From: Fusibacter sp963666805
GTDB taxonomy: Bacteria; Bacillota; Clostridia; Peptostreptococcales; Acidaminobacteraceae
DNA: 64,000 nt
NCBI GenBank assembly: GCA_963666805.2
Contig: CAXXWR010000001.1
Coordinates: forward strand, 1 to 64,000
Reading direction: 5' to 3'
The position numbers and the translations under genes were made by a program. How positions within the stretch are numbered: position 1 is the first letter of the stretch; every line of letters starts with the position of its first letter. Shown here piece by piece: positions 25,569 to 33,779 of the stretch. The notes beneath the pieces are model-generated. The model saw only the letters and a program-made list of their open reading frames with translations, made no database searches and was not told where the DNA came from.

Positions 25569-26945
25569 ATGAGCGAAGACAAATTCCACGCTTCAGTGAA
25601 GATATCTGATGATTATTATAAGGCATTTTTGTCTATAGAATTTTTAGATTCTAAAACTAAATTGGAGCCAGGAGATGTTCAGAAAATATTAAATGAAAGA
25701 AATGTGACTTACGGTATTAAACATAATATTATTCAAGAAATTTGTAAACAATCAAAAGATGTTTATGATGTTTTGATTGCGGAAGGTATTCCACATGAAA
25801 ATGGAAAGAATGCGGAAATAGAGTATAAAATTGAAAAAGACCATACAACTAAACCTCAAGTCCTTGAAGATGGTAGAGTTGATTTTAAAAATATTGGATT
25901 TGTAGAAATGATTAAAGAAGGTGAAGTTTTAGCGACTAAAAAACCTGCAACTAAAGCAAAACAGGGGACAACTGTAACTGGAAAAGTTATTAAAGGTAGG
26001 GACGGCAAGGATTCTGCTTTTAAAATTGGTAAGAACTGTAAAATTTCTCCTGATGGCTTATCTGTGATCTCTGAATCAGATGGCTCTGTTTTAATGCAAG
26101 GTGATAAACTAACCATTATTAAAGTATTAGAGATTAGTAAAGATGTTGGTGTAGAGACTGGAAATATTGAGTTTCACGGTCAAGTCATTATTAATGGCAA
26201 TGTAACATCAGGCTACTCTGTAGAGTGTGAAGATGATTTGTTGATTAATGGTGTGGTAGAAGGTGCTAAAATTAAGTCTAATGGTAATATTGTGGTGTCA
26301 AGAGGTATTCAAGGTATGGATACAGCGGATATTTACTGTGGTGGTTCATTGACTTCAAACTTTATCAATAGTGCAACTGTTTATTCGAGATCGGATATTG
26401 AGGCAGCTGCGATTATGAATAGTCATGTGAGATGTGATGGTAAAATAGTAGTAAAAGGTAAAAAAGGGCTTATCGTTGGCGGTGACGTTTCTGCTAAAGG
26501 TGATGTAGAAGCAAATGTAGTCGGTTCAGAGTTAGGTGTCATTACTTCCATTAAAATTGGTGTAGACATTGAAATCATTGAAGAACTTAAAAATCTGACA
26601 GGTGAAGTTAAAGAGCTTATGGATATGCACAACAAACTTGATAAATCATTAAAACTCTTAAAACACAAAATAGAAAAAAACCCAAATGATGAAAGATCGA
26701 TTATTATGTATAAAAAGTATACACAAGGCTTTTTAGATATGGATACGCAATTAACTGAAAAAAGACAGCGATTAAAAATGCTCAATGAATTGATGAATAA
26801 TATCAGAGGAGCAAGTCTTAAAGCTAGAAAAATTTTTCCAGGAACAAGGGTCAAAATAGGCAGTGGGTCTTATTATGTTAAAAAGCAATTATCGCAAGTT
26901 GCGATTTCACGTGTAGATGGTGAAATTGTAGCCAAAGTATTATAA
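25569..26945 (+). CDS. fapA: FapA/DUF342 family protein
   Basis: A 458-residue protein of the FapA (DUF342) family. The N-terminal domain covers about 1-165. A beta-helix-like core follows, with short repeats such as GNIEFHGQVIINGNV, CEDDLLINGVVEGAKIKSNGNIVVSRGI and CDGKIVVKGKKGLIVGGDVSAKGDVEANVVG, which resemble polymer-forming bactofilin-like strands. A coiled coil covers about 335-415. In some bacteria FapA affects flagellar assembly or polar placement; its molecular role is not settled. Its position straight after sigD fits a flagellar or cell-surface role. AGGGGGA precedes ATG 25569. Confidence 0.85.
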   Translation: MSEDKFHASVKISDDYYKAFLSIEFLDSKTKLEPGDVQKILNERNVTYGIKHNIIQEICKQSKDVYDVLIAEGIPHENGKNAEIEYKIEKDHTTKPQVLEDGRVDFKNIGFVEMIKEGEVLATKKPATKAKQGTTVTGKVIKGRDGKDSAFKIGKNCKISPDGLSVISESDGSVLMQGDKLTIIKVLEISKDVGVETGNIEFHGQVIINGNVTSGYSVECEDDLLINGVVEGAKIKSNGNIVVSRGIQGMDTADIYCGGSLTSNFINSATVYSRSDIEAAAIMNSHVRCDGKIVVKGKKGLIVGGDVSAKGDVEANVVGSELGVITSIKIGVDIEIIEELKNLTGEVKELMDMHNKLDKSLKLLKHKIEKNPNDERSIIMYKKYTQGFLDMDTQLTEKRQRLKMLNELMNNIRGASLKARKIFPGTRVKIGSGSYYVKKQLSQVAISRVDGEIVAKVL

Positions 26946-26962
26946 GCTAAGAAGGTGATCTG

Positions 26963-27286
26963 ATGGGTGTTCGTCCTGCTGACATGCAAATTGTCGTTCA
27001 AAAAACTCAAGATATTCATCATGCGAAGCAAAATGTCGTTAATCGACAAGATAATAGCCTTGCAAGCGCACAGAATGAAGTGCGTCAAGACGTTGAAAAA
27101 AAATCAACAATGGTGAATCAATCGGAAGAAACGAGACAAAATAAAGTAAAAAATGATGAACATCATCAATCGAATACACATAAGAGAAAAAGTAAAAAGA
27201 AAAGTGATGACACTGATGAAAAAGCAGATGAAAATAAAAAAGATGCTTTTTCAGAACTTGGACAACATTTTGATATGAAGGTATAG
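26963..27286 (+). CDS. Small charged protein of unknown function between fapA and the DUF6115-like gene
   Basis: A 107-residue, strongly hydrophilic protein with no membrane segment or signal. Residues 1-20 (MGVRPADMQIVVQKTQDIHH) look the most ordered. The rest is Lys/Glu/Asn/Gln-rich (KRKSKKKSDDTDEKADENKK), and the end DAFSELGQHFDMKV may be a short binding peptide. It has a good AGAAGGTGAT ribosome binding site and tight spacing to both neighbours (17 and 2 bases), so I take it as real. I do not recognise a family. Function unknown; co-expression with fapA suggests a partner or regulator. Confidence 0.7.
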   Translation: MGVRPADMQIVVQKTQDIHHAKQNVVNRQDNSLASAQNEVRQDVEKKSTMVNQSEETRQNKVKNDEHHQSNTHKRKSKKKSDDTDEKADENKKDAFSELGQHFDMKV

Positions 27287-27288
27287 AG

Positions 27289-27927
27289 ATGTTTATAGTA
27301 AGTATTCTTATAGGGCTGGTGCTTGTCATCAGTTCCCTTTTTATGATAAAAAGGGAGATCAACAAAGCTACATATAACCGTAATAAGCTAATAGATGAGA
27401 CGGAACTTTATGATCGAGAGGATTTGCTTAAAATTCTAGAAGATATGCAACTTTCGTTGAATCAAATGAATGAGGCTTTTTATGATATAGCCAATGATTT
27501 GGAAGGAAAATACAGTGTTCATGACAAAGAAATCGCTGACATTCAGAGCAAATTGGATGTTTTGCGTTCTAAGAATCAATTAACCAAGCGTAGCAGAGAA
27601 GGTAAAATTAATAGTGGTGTGGCTAAACATCAATCTCATATGAATCAAATTCAAGAAAAGAAGGATGATAATGATGAGGAAAGTGGTGTTTTATACGAAG
27701 CCCATCATCAAAAGGTATATGAAAATACTCAAGCCTCTGCTTTATCAGAAGAAGTTGGTAAAGGGACAGATCATTTATCTTATCACAAGAGAGAGTCTCA
27801 AGATGACATAGATGTTCGGAGTAAAGTGATTGCATTGAGATCACAAGGTTATACATTGCCTGAAATTGCGAAGAAATTGGGGATGGGCATAGGTGAACTA
27901 CAGTTAATGCTCAATATTAAAAAGTAG
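27289..27927 (+). CDS. Membrane-anchored DUF6115-like protein with C-terminal HTH-like segment
   Basis: 212 residues. The N-terminus is a single membrane helix (FIVSILIGLVLVISSLFMI, residues 2-20). A helical stretch (about 35-110) with likely coiled-coil character follows, then a polar linker. The C-terminal segment VIALRSQGYTLPEIAKKLGMG resembles a resolvase/LuxR-like helix-turn-helix. I recall this layout as DUF6115 in Clostridia, without known function. Starts 2 bases after the preceding stop. A cytoplasmic, membrane-tethered DNA- or protein-binding role is inference. The rpsB promoter begins at its stop codon. Confidence 0.75.
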   Translation: MFIVSILIGLVLVISSLFMIKREINKATYNRNKLIDETELYDREDLLKILEDMQLSLNQMNEAFYDIANDLEGKYSVHDKEIADIQSKLDVLRSKNQLTKRSREGKINSGVAKHQSHMNQIQEKKDDNDEESGVLYEAHHQKVYENTQASALSEEVGKGTDHLSYHKRESQDDIDVRSKVIALRSQGYTLPEIAKKLGMGIGELQLMLNIKK

Positions 27928-27956
27928 TTGTAACCTTTAAAAGCCTGTGGTATACT
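27928..27956 (+). promoter_or_regulatory. SigA promoter of rpsB
   Basis: TTGTAA (27928-27933), a 17-base spacer and TATACT (27951-27956). Transcription should begin near 27963, giving a leader of about 100 bases before rpsB. Confidence 0.75.
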
Positions 27957-27976
27957 ACTATAGGTATGAAAACACA

Positions 27977-28034
27977 CCTGTTTTAATTAAAAAGAATGTT
28001 GCCGAAAGGTTTTCTTTTTAAGATGAAAAACAGG
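27977..28034 (+). promoter_or_regulatory. Nested stem-loop in the rpsB leader
   Basis: Outer stem CCTGTTTT (27977-27984) with AAAACAGG (28027-28034); inner stem TTAAAAAGAA (27987-27996) with TTCTTTTTAA (28012-28021); apical loop includes TTGCCGAAAGG. The two stems are separated by a 2 by 5 internal loop. It lies between the promoter and the ribosome binding site of a ribosomal protein gene, so feedback by S2 is a reasonable hypothesis. It is not matched to any known leader class by me. Confidence 0.6.
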
Positions 28035-28065
28035 GAGGATTATTTAAAAACTAGGAGGAAGAATC

Positions 28066-28794
28066 ATGTCAGTTATTTCAATGAAAGAATTACTGGAAGC
28101 TGGTGTACATTTTGGTCACCAAACAAGAAGATGGAACCCTAAAATGGCAGAATACATCTTCACTGAAAGAAACGGTATTTATATCGTAGACTTACAAAAA
28201 ACAGTAGGTAAAGTAGAAGAAGCTTATGATTTTGTTAAAAGTGTTGTAGAAAACAATGGTACAATTTTATTTGTTGGTACTAAAAAACAAGCACAAGAAG
28301 CAATCCAATCAGAAGCAAAAAGAGCAGGTATGTACTATGTTAACCAAAGATGGTTAGGTGGTATGTTAACTAACTTTAAAACAATCAAGAAAAGAATTGA
28401 TTTACTTTACAAATTAGAAAAAATGGAAAATGACGGTACTTTTGAAGCACTTCCTAAAAAAGAAGTTCTTCAATTAAAAGCTAAAAAAGAAAAATTAGAA
28501 AAATTCTTAGGCGGCATCAAAGAAATGAATAAATTACCTGATGCAATGTTCGTTGTTGATCCTAAAAAAGAAAAAATTGCTATTAAAGAAGCTAGAAATT
28601 TAGGAATTCCAGTAGTAGCTATCGTAGATACTAACTGTGATCCAGATGAAGTTGATTATGTTATTCCTGGTAATGATGACGCGATTAGAGCGGTTAAACT
28701 TCTTTCAGGAAAAATGGCTGATGCAGTAATCGAAGCTAAACAAGGTGAAGAATTAGAAGATACTTCAGATGAAGCTCCTGCTGAAGAAGCATAA
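28066..28794 (+). CDS. rpsB: 30S ribosomal protein S2
   Basis: Ribosomal protein of the 30S head/body junction. The sequence is classic throughout: SMKELLEAGVHFGHQTRRWNP at the start, FVGTKKQAQEAIQSEAKR, YYVNQRWLGGMLTNFKT and VDTNCDPDEVDYVIPGNDDAIRA. The acidic tail (EELEDTSDEAPAEEA) is usual. Length 242. CTAGGAGGAAG precedes ATG 28066. Codon use looks more biased to A-ending codons than neighbouring flagellar genes, in keeping with high expression. tsf follows. Confidence 0.99.
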   Translation: MSVISMKELLEAGVHFGHQTRRWNPKMAEYIFTERNGIYIVDLQKTVGKVEEAYDFVKSVVENNGTILFVGTKKQAQEAIQSEAKRAGMYYVNQRWLGGMLTNFKTIKKRIDLLYKLEKMENDGTFEALPKKEVLQLKAKKEKLEKFLGGIKEMNKLPDAMFVVDPKKEKIAIKEARNLGIPVVAIVDTNCDPDEVDYVIPGNDDAIRAVKLLSGKMADAVIEAKQGEELEDTSDEAPAEEA

Positions 28795-28813
28795 TAAAGT
28801 CTAAATCAAATAT

Positions 28814-28840
28814 AAGGTAAGAGGAGACTCTTACCTTTTT
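28814..28840 (+). terminator. Terminator/attenuator between rpsB and tsf
   Basis: AAGGTAAGAG (28814-28823), tetraloop GAGA, CTCTTACCTT (28828-28837), then three more T. The ten-base stem is perfect but the T-tract is short (T5 in all, 28836-28840). No separate promoter for tsf is evident, so it probably acts as a partial terminator that lowers tsf relative to rpsB. Confidence 0.75.
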
Positions 28841-28868
28841 AATAGTAATGATATAAGGAGGAAGAAGT

Positions 28869-29516
28869 ATGGCAATTACAGCTTCAATGGTAAAAGAGTT
28901 AAGAGAATCAACTGGCGCTGGAATGATGGACTGTAAGAAAGCGCTCGTAGAAACTGACGGTAATATGGATGAAGCCGTTAAGTATTTAAGAGAAAAAGGT
29001 ATTGCTAAAGCTGCTAAGAAAAATGATAGAATTGCAGCTGAAGGGATTGTTACATCATATATTCATGGTGGTAGAATTGGTGTATTAGTAGAAATCAACA
29101 GTGAAACAGATTTCGTTGCTAAAAACCAAGAGTTCCAAGACTTTGGTAAAGATATTGCAATGCAAGTTGCTGCTGCAAATCCTTTATATGTAAGCAAAGA
29201 AGAAGTACCAGCAGAAAAAATTGAACAAGAAAAAGAAATTTTAAGAAATCAAGCATTAAACGAAGGAAAACCTGAAAAAATCGTTGAAAAAATGGTTGAA
29301 GGTAGAATTGCTAAATATTACAAAGAAGTTTGTCTTTTAGAACAACCTTTTATTAAAGACCCAGATAAAAATATTGACCAATTATTAAAAGAAAAAATTG
29401 CTAAAATTGGTGAAAAACTTTCAATCAGACGTTTCGCAAGATTCGAAGTTGGTGAAGGGTTAGAAAAGAAAGAAGAAAACTTTGCTGAAGAAGTAGCAAA
29501 ACAATTGAACAATTAA
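28869..29516 (+). CDS. tsf: Translation elongation factor Ts
   Basis: GDP/GTP exchange factor for EF-Tu. The N-terminal UBA-like domain is MVKELRESTGAGMMDCKKALVETDGNMDEAVKYLREKG (short anchor: STGAGMMDCKKAL), followed by HGGRIGVLVEINSETDFVAKN, the EF-Tu-contacting core. At 215 residues it is the short form with one core subdomain, like many Clostridia and thermophiles, not the 280-residue E. coli form. AAGGAGGAAG precedes ATG 28869. Confidence 0.98.
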   Translation: MAITASMVKELRESTGAGMMDCKKALVETDGNMDEAVKYLREKGIAKAAKKNDRIAAEGIVTSYIHGGRIGVLVEINSETDFVAKNQEFQDFGKDIAMQVAAANPLYVSKEEVPAEKIEQEKEILRNQALNEGKPEKIVEKMVEGRIAKYYKEVCLLEQPFIKDPDKNIDQLLKEKIAKIGEKLSIRRFARFEVGEGLEKKEENFAEEVAKQLNN

Positions 29517-29539
29517 TCGTATAAGATCATGAATAATAG

Positions 29540-29566
29540 AGAGAACACTTAGGTGTTCTCTTTTTT
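29540..29566 (+). terminator. Rho-independent terminator after tsf
   Basis: AGAGAACAC (29540-29548), loop TTAG, GTGTTCTCT (29553-29561), continuing in a T-run to 29566. A nine-base perfect stem with T6 is a convincing terminator closing the rpsB-tsf unit. Confidence 0.9.
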
Positions 29567-29579
29567 GAGGAAAAATGAT

Positions 29580-29608
29580 TTGAAGACGAGCTCTAATTAC
29601 TGTAAAAT
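29580..29608 (+). promoter_or_regulatory. SigA promoter of pyrH
   Basis: TTGAAG (29580-29585), 17-base spacer, TAAAAT (29603-29608), just after the tsf terminator and 25 bases before the pyrH start. Confidence 0.7.
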
Positions 29609-29633
29609 ATAAGTAAGAAATGGAGGTTGCGTT

Positions 29634-30344
29634 TTGGAGCTAAAATATAAACGTGTGATTTTAAAACTGAGTGGTGAAGTTTTAGCAGGGAAAAAAGGTT
29701 TTGGTGTTGATTATGAAACAGTGGAAACAATTGCTAAAACAATCAAAGAACTCGTATCTGTTGGTGTAGAAGTAGGTATTGTAATTGGTGGTGGTAATTT
29801 TTGGAGAGGTAGAAGTAATCCAAAAATGGAAAGAACAACTGCTGATTATATGGGCATGATGGCAACGGTAATGAATTCTTTAGCAATGGCTGATGCACTT
29901 AAGTACTTAGGAATCAAGAACAAGGTATTAAGTTCGATTACTATGACTCAATTAGCTGAACCCTACAATCGTGAAAAAGCCGTTTCATATTTAGAAGAAA
30001 AAATGGTAGTGTTATTTGCTGCTGGGACAGGGAGCCCGTTTTTCTCAACGGATACAACTGCCGCATTAAGAGCTGCTGAAATTGATGCTGAATTAATTTT
30101 ATTGGCTAAAAAAGTGGATGGTGTTTATGATTCAGATCCAATGATCAACCCCCAAGCTAAAAAATATGATCGTTTATCATATTCAAAAGTACTTGAACAA
30201 AAATTGGGCGTAATGGATTTAACTTCTATCACATTATGCATGGATAATCAAATACCAATTGCTGTATTTGATCTTAATTATCCCGAAAATATTTTAAAAG
30301 CATGTTCAGGAGAAAATGTCGGAACAATCATTGAGGAGGAATAA
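29634..30344 (+). CDS. pyrH: UMP kinase
   Basis: Phosphorylates UMP to UDP in pyrimidine nucleotide synthesis; hexameric bacterial-type enzyme of the amino acid kinase fold. Visible motifs: RVILKLSGEVLAG at the start, VGIVIGGGNFWRGR, DYMGMMATVMNSLAMADAL, FAAGTGSPFFSTDTTAALRA and KVDGVYDSDP. Length 236. Start is TTG 29634 after TGGAGGTTGCG; the first residues MELKYKRVILKLSGE match the family, so no longer start is needed. frr follows one base after the stop. Confidence 0.98.
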   Translation: MELKYKRVILKLSGEVLAGKKGFGVDYETVETIAKTIKELVSVGVEVGIVIGGGNFWRGRSNPKMERTTADYMGMMATVMNSLAMADALKYLGIKNKVLSSITMTQLAEPYNREKAVSYLEEKMVVLFAAGTGSPFFSTDTTAALRAAEIDAELILLAKKVDGVYDSDPMINPQAKKYDRLSYSKVLEQKLGVMDLTSITLCMDNQIPIAVFDLNYPENILKACSGENVGTIIEEE

Positions 30345-30345
30345 A

Positions 30346-30915
30346 ATGAGCTTAAACAGTGAAAGCGAAATTTTAAAAGATTTACAAGAAAAAATGGACA
30401 AGACGGTAAATGTCTTAAAAGAAGATCTTAATCATATTAGAGCAGGTAGAGCGAATCCGCTTATACTTGATAGAATTTCTGTAAACTATTATGGTGCTGA
30501 TACACCTTTAAAACAACTTGCAAGTATTTCAGTACCTGAACCAAGAATGATTCAAATTCAACCTTATGATGCCTCAATCATGTCAGATATTGAAAAAGCT
30601 ATTTTAGTATCAGATTTGGGTCTTAATCCAAGTAACGATGGCAAAATAATTCGTTTAGTCATTCCGATGCTAACTGAAGAACGCAGAAAAGAGTTAACAA
30701 AAGAAATTAAAAAATACGGTGAAGACTCTAAGATTGCCCTTAGAAATGAAAGACGCGATGCCAATGAGGCTGTTAAGAAATTAAATAAAGCAAAAGAAAT
30801 GACAGATGATGAAATGGCAAGTGCTGAAAAAGAAGTTCAAAAATTAATTGATAAGTATAATGATGTTATTGATAAAATGGTAGTAAGTAAAAACGAAGAA
30901 ATTATGGAAGTTTAA
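30346..30915 (+). CDS. frr: Ribosome recycling factor
   Basis: Splits post-termination ribosomes with EF-G. Signature parts are VLKEDLNHIRAGRANPLILDRI, YYGADTPLKQLASISVPEPRMIQIQPYD and the C-terminal RRDANEAVKKLNK. I chose ATG 30346, 7 bases after GAGGAGG, giving 189 residues; an in-frame ATG at 30316 lies inside pyrH and has no site. It starts one base after the pyrH stop. Length is close to the usual 185. Confidence 0.98.
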   Translation: MSLNSESEILKDLQEKMDKTVNVLKEDLNHIRAGRANPLILDRISVNYYGADTPLKQLASISVPEPRMIQIQPYDASIMSDIEKAILVSDLGLNPSNDGKIIRLVIPMLTEERRKELTKEIKKYGEDSKIALRNERRDANEAVKKLNKAKEMTDDEMASAEKEVQKLIDKYNDVIDKMVVSKNEEIMEV

Positions 30916-30916
30916 T

Positions 30917-30953
30917 TGATTTGCCCTCCTTTATTGGAGGGCTTTATCAATCA
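30917..30953 (+). terminator. Possible terminator after frr
   Basis: GCCCTCC (30923-30929) pairs with GGAGGGC (30936-30942) around the loop TTTATT. Flanking ATTGAT/ATCAAT extends the stem. Only three T follow the strong stem, so it may be a weak terminator or an mRNA-stabilising hairpin. No clear promoter for uppS follows it. Confidence 0.5.
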
Positions 30954-30989
30954 CGTTATAGCATAAATATTATATACTTGGGGACCTAT

Positions 30990-31727
30990 ATGTTTTTTAA
31001 AAAGAAGAAAACAACCGAATTGAATAAAGAAATGTTGCCACAGCATATTGCTTTTATTATGGATGGAAATGGCAGATGGGCCAAAAAGAGAGGTATGCCT
31101 AGGGTCTTTGGCCACAATGCAGGAACAGAAGCTTTTAAAGAAATTGTAAGAGAAAGTCGCACATTGGGTATTCGTTATGTCTCTTTTTATGCTTTTTCCA
31201 CTGAAAACTGGAAAAGACCACAATCAGAAGTTGATGGTCTCATGCAGATTTTGGTTAAATTTATTGCTTCGGAAAGTGAAGAAATACACGCTAATAATAT
31301 TAAAATTAATATATTAGGTGATATTGCAGCCTTACCTAAAGAAGCAAAAAAGGCGGTAGAAGATGTGTTGATCTTAACGCAGAATAACACAGCGATGGAC
31401 CTCAATATAGCACTCAATTATGGTGGAAGATACGAGATTTTAAGTGCCACTCAGAGGCTTGTGAAAGATATTGATGAAGGTAAAGTGACAAGGGATTCTA
31501 TTGATGAAGCATTATTCTCAAGCTATCTCTATACCAAAGACATGCCTGACCCCGATTTAATGATTAGAACCAGTGGGGAATACCGATTAAGCAATTTTTT
31601 ATTGTGGCAATTAGCTTATTCAGAATTTATTTTTCTTGATATTTTTTGGCCTGATTTTTCTATCCAAGAATATCATAAAGCACTTCAAGAATATGCAAGT
31701 AGAAATAGAAGGTTCGGAAAAATATAA
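30990..31727 (+). CDS. uppS: Undecaprenyl diphosphate synthase (cis-prenyltransferase)
   Basis: Makes undecaprenyl diphosphate, the lipid carrier for peptidoglycan, from farnesyl diphosphate and isopentenyl diphosphate. Motif I IAFIMDGNGRWAKKRG (catalytic Asp25), VSFYAFSTENWKRP, and the C-terminal DLMIRTSGEYRLSNFLLWQ are all present. I chose ATG 30990 (245 residues); an upstream in-frame codon at 30921 lies in the frr terminator hairpin. The ribosome binding site is weak (TTGGGGAC). cdsA follows after 15 bases. Confidence 0.97.
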   Translation: MFFKKKKTTELNKEMLPQHIAFIMDGNGRWAKKRGMPRVFGHNAGTEAFKEIVRESRTLGIRYVSFYAFSTENWKRPQSEVDGLMQILVKFIASESEEIHANNIKINILGDIAALPKEAKKAVEDVLILTQNNTAMDLNIALNYGGRYEILSATQRLVKDIDEGKVTRDSIDEALFSSYLYTKDMPDPDLMIRTSGEYRLSNFLLWQLAYSEFIFLDIFWPDFSIQEYHKALQEYASRNRRFGKI

Positions 31728-31742
31728 CTTAAGGGGTATTTT

Positions 31743-32531
31743 ATGAAAACAAGAGTCATTACAGCGGTCATTGCCCTACCTGTACTGTTTTTTATCTTAT
31801 TACAAGGTGGAATATATATATATATAGGCGGCTTTATACTTAGCATTATCGGCCAATATGAATTTTACAAAGCATTTTCTAAAGAATATCATCCATTAAA
31901 TGCAATTGGATATGTTATGACGATTTTATGGTACTTGGGTCTTTACTACAAAATGCCATCTGACTATTCAACATTTATTTTAGCGGGATTCTTATTTGTT
32001 TTGCTAGGGATTAGTGTGTTTTCAAATAAAAGTAAACCTATCATAAGTGCTATGGTTACTTTTGTAGGCTTCTTTTATGTTGCATTTACCTTGTCTCATA
32101 TTGTGATGATATCAGGACTTGATGATCATTTCTTTATTTGGTATCCCTTTATTATAGCCTTTGTGACAGATACCTTTGCCTATCTAGTAGGTAAAATGAT
32201 GGGATCAAAGCCTCTTATTAAGCGTGTGAGCCCTAATAAGACAATAGAAGGTGCTATAGGTGGTATTATAGCTTGTGTGATAGTGAGTTATGCCTATGCT
32301 TATTTCTTAAAACCTGATTTTACTTTGTATGCAATCTTTTTAGGCTTAGTTGGAAGTCCTTTATCACAATTGGGCGACCTAATTGCATCAAAAATTAAAA
32401 GACAGTTTAATGTTAAAGATTTTGGGAAAATATTACCTGGACATGGTGGTGTTTTAGATCGATTTGATAGTTTAATTGTTACGATGCCTTTAGTTTATTA
32501 TTTTATGGTAATCTATCAATTTATTCATTAA
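31743..32531 (+). CDS. cdsA: Phosphatidate cytidylyltransferase
   Basis: Membrane enzyme making CDP-diacylglycerol from phosphatidate and CTP, the precursor for pgsA further on. About eight hydrophobic segments are visible in 262 residues. The family signature near the C-terminus is complete: SKIKRQFNVKDFGKILPGHGG followed by VLDRFDS. Upstream, the conserved FVTDTFAYLVGKMMG and KRVSPNKTIEGAIGG are present. AAGGGGTAT precedes ATG 31743. Confidence 0.97.
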   Translation: MKTRVITAVIALPVLFFILLQGGIYIYIGGFILSIIGQYEFYKAFSKEYHPLNAIGYVMTILWYLGLYYKMPSDYSTFILAGFLFVLLGISVFSNKSKPIISAMVTFVGFFYVAFTLSHIVMISGLDDHFFIWYPFIIAFVTDTFAYLVGKMMGSKPLIKRVSPNKTIEGAIGGIIACVIVSYAYAYFLKPDFTLYAIFLGLVGSPLSQLGDLIASKIKRQFNVKDFGKILPGHGGVLDRFDSLIVTMPLVYYFMVIYQFIH

Positions 32532-32612
32532 TCCTTCACATCTATAATTTATAATATGGCTTATTAACTTTAAGCAAAATTAAATGACATAAGCTATTTT
32601 TTAGGAGAAGAC

Positions 32613-33779
32613 ATGGATAAAAAAAAATTAGTTATTTTAGGTTCTACAGGATCTGTTGGAACACAGACATTAGATATTATAGGTGATCAAGACCGCTTTA
32701 AAGTTGTTGCTTTAGCATGTTATTCTCAAATTGATAAAATGATTCAACAAGCTGAGAAATTTAAACCTCAACTTTTAGTTGTTTTTGATGAATCACTTGA
32801 AAAAGATTTGTTTGAAGCAAGTCGGCATTTGGAAGTTGAAGTAGCGTCTGGCATGCAAGGACTCATTAAGGCTGCAACCCTCGAATCAGCTGATGTTGTT
32901 TTGACGTCCGTAGTAGGCAATATAGGGTTGTTACCTACAGTAAGAGCCATAGAAGCGGGTAAGGATATTGCGCTTGCCAATAAAGAAACGCTTGTTACGG
33001 CAGGAAGTTTGATTATGTCTCTTGCTAAAAAGAATAAAGTGAAAATACTCCCGGTGGACAGCGAACACAGTGCAATTTTTCAATGTCTACAGGGTGAAAA
33101 TACAAATGAAATTGATGAAATATTATTAACTGCTTCAGGAGGAGCTTTCAGGAATGAAACAAAGGCATCAATAAGAGACTTACCTGCTAGTGCAGCCCTT
33201 AAGCATCCTAACTGGTCAATGGGACAAAAAATCACAATTGATTCAGCGACTTTAATGAATAAGGGGCTTGAACTCATTGAAGCTAAATGGCTTTTTGATG
33301 TTGAACCAAGTCAAATTAAGGTTCTCGTTCATCCCCAAAGTGTGATTCATTCTATGGTGCGTTTTAAAGACCAATCGGTGATGGCACAATTAGGCAATCC
33401 AGATATGCGCTTGCCAATTATTTATGCCTTGGATTATCCTAAACGTTATCCGAATCAATTAGCGCCACTTCAATTTGATGAGATGATGACTTTGACGTTT
33501 GATTCACCGGATTTAGATCGTTTTCCTTGTCTTAAAATAGCCATAGAAGCGATTAATAAAGGTGGCATCATGCCAACGATTATGAATGCGGCCAATGAAG
33601 TGCTAGTCTATGCTTATTTAGAGAATAAAATTAAATTTTATGACATATCTGATTATATTACTCTCATAATGGATAAGTTTGAGAATATATTTGAGCCAAC
33701 TCTTGAAGATATTTTAAGTGTTGACCAAGAAGTGCGTCGACTTACAAACCAACTAGTTAAAGAGAAAGGACTGTCATAG
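32613..33779 (+). CDS. dxr: 1-deoxy-D-xylulose 5-phosphate reductoisomerase
   Basis: Second step of the MEP isoprenoid pathway, making 2-C-methyl-D-erythritol 4-phosphate with NADPH. NADPH site GSTGSVGTQTLDI is at residues 9-21; the metal/substrate residues are in LPVDSEHSAIFQCLQG and TASGGAFR, and the conserved HPNWSMGQKITIDSATLMNKGLE (short anchor: MGQKITIDSATLMNKGLE) follows. Length 388. With ispG downstream it shows the MEP route supplies UppS substrates. TTAGGAG lies before ATG 32613; an AT-rich 81-base gap precedes it. rseP begins directly after the stop. Confidence 0.98.
   Translation: MDKKKLVILGSTGSVGTQTLDIIGDQDRFKVVALACYSQIDKMIQQAEKFKPQLLVVFDESLEKDLFEASRHLEVEVASGMQGLIKAATLESADVVLTSVVGNIGLLPTVRAIEAGKDIALANKETLVTAGSLIMSLAKKNKVKILPVDSEHSAIFQCLQGENTNEIDEILLTASGGAFRNETKASIRDLPASAALKHPNWSMGQKITIDSATLMNKGLELIEAKWLFDVEPSQIKVLVHPQSVIHSMVRFKDQSVMAQLGNPDMRLPIIYALDYPKRYPNQLAPLQFDEMMTLTFDSPDLDRFPCLKIAIEAINKGGIMPTIMNAANEVLVYAYLENKIKFYDISDYITLIMDKFENIFEPTLEDILSVDQEVRRLTNQLVKEKGLS

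Noticed and set aside
26423..26854. 143-codon open frame on the - strand
   Set aside because: It is antisense to fapA, lacks a good start site, and no other - strand gene is seen nearby.
32556..32602. ATGGCTTAT/ATAAGCTAT pairing with a T-run between cdsA and dxr as a terminator
   Set aside because: The nine-base stem has a long loop (24 bases), is AT-rich, and its T-run merges into the dxr ribosome binding site, so termination here would be hard to reconcile with dxr expression.
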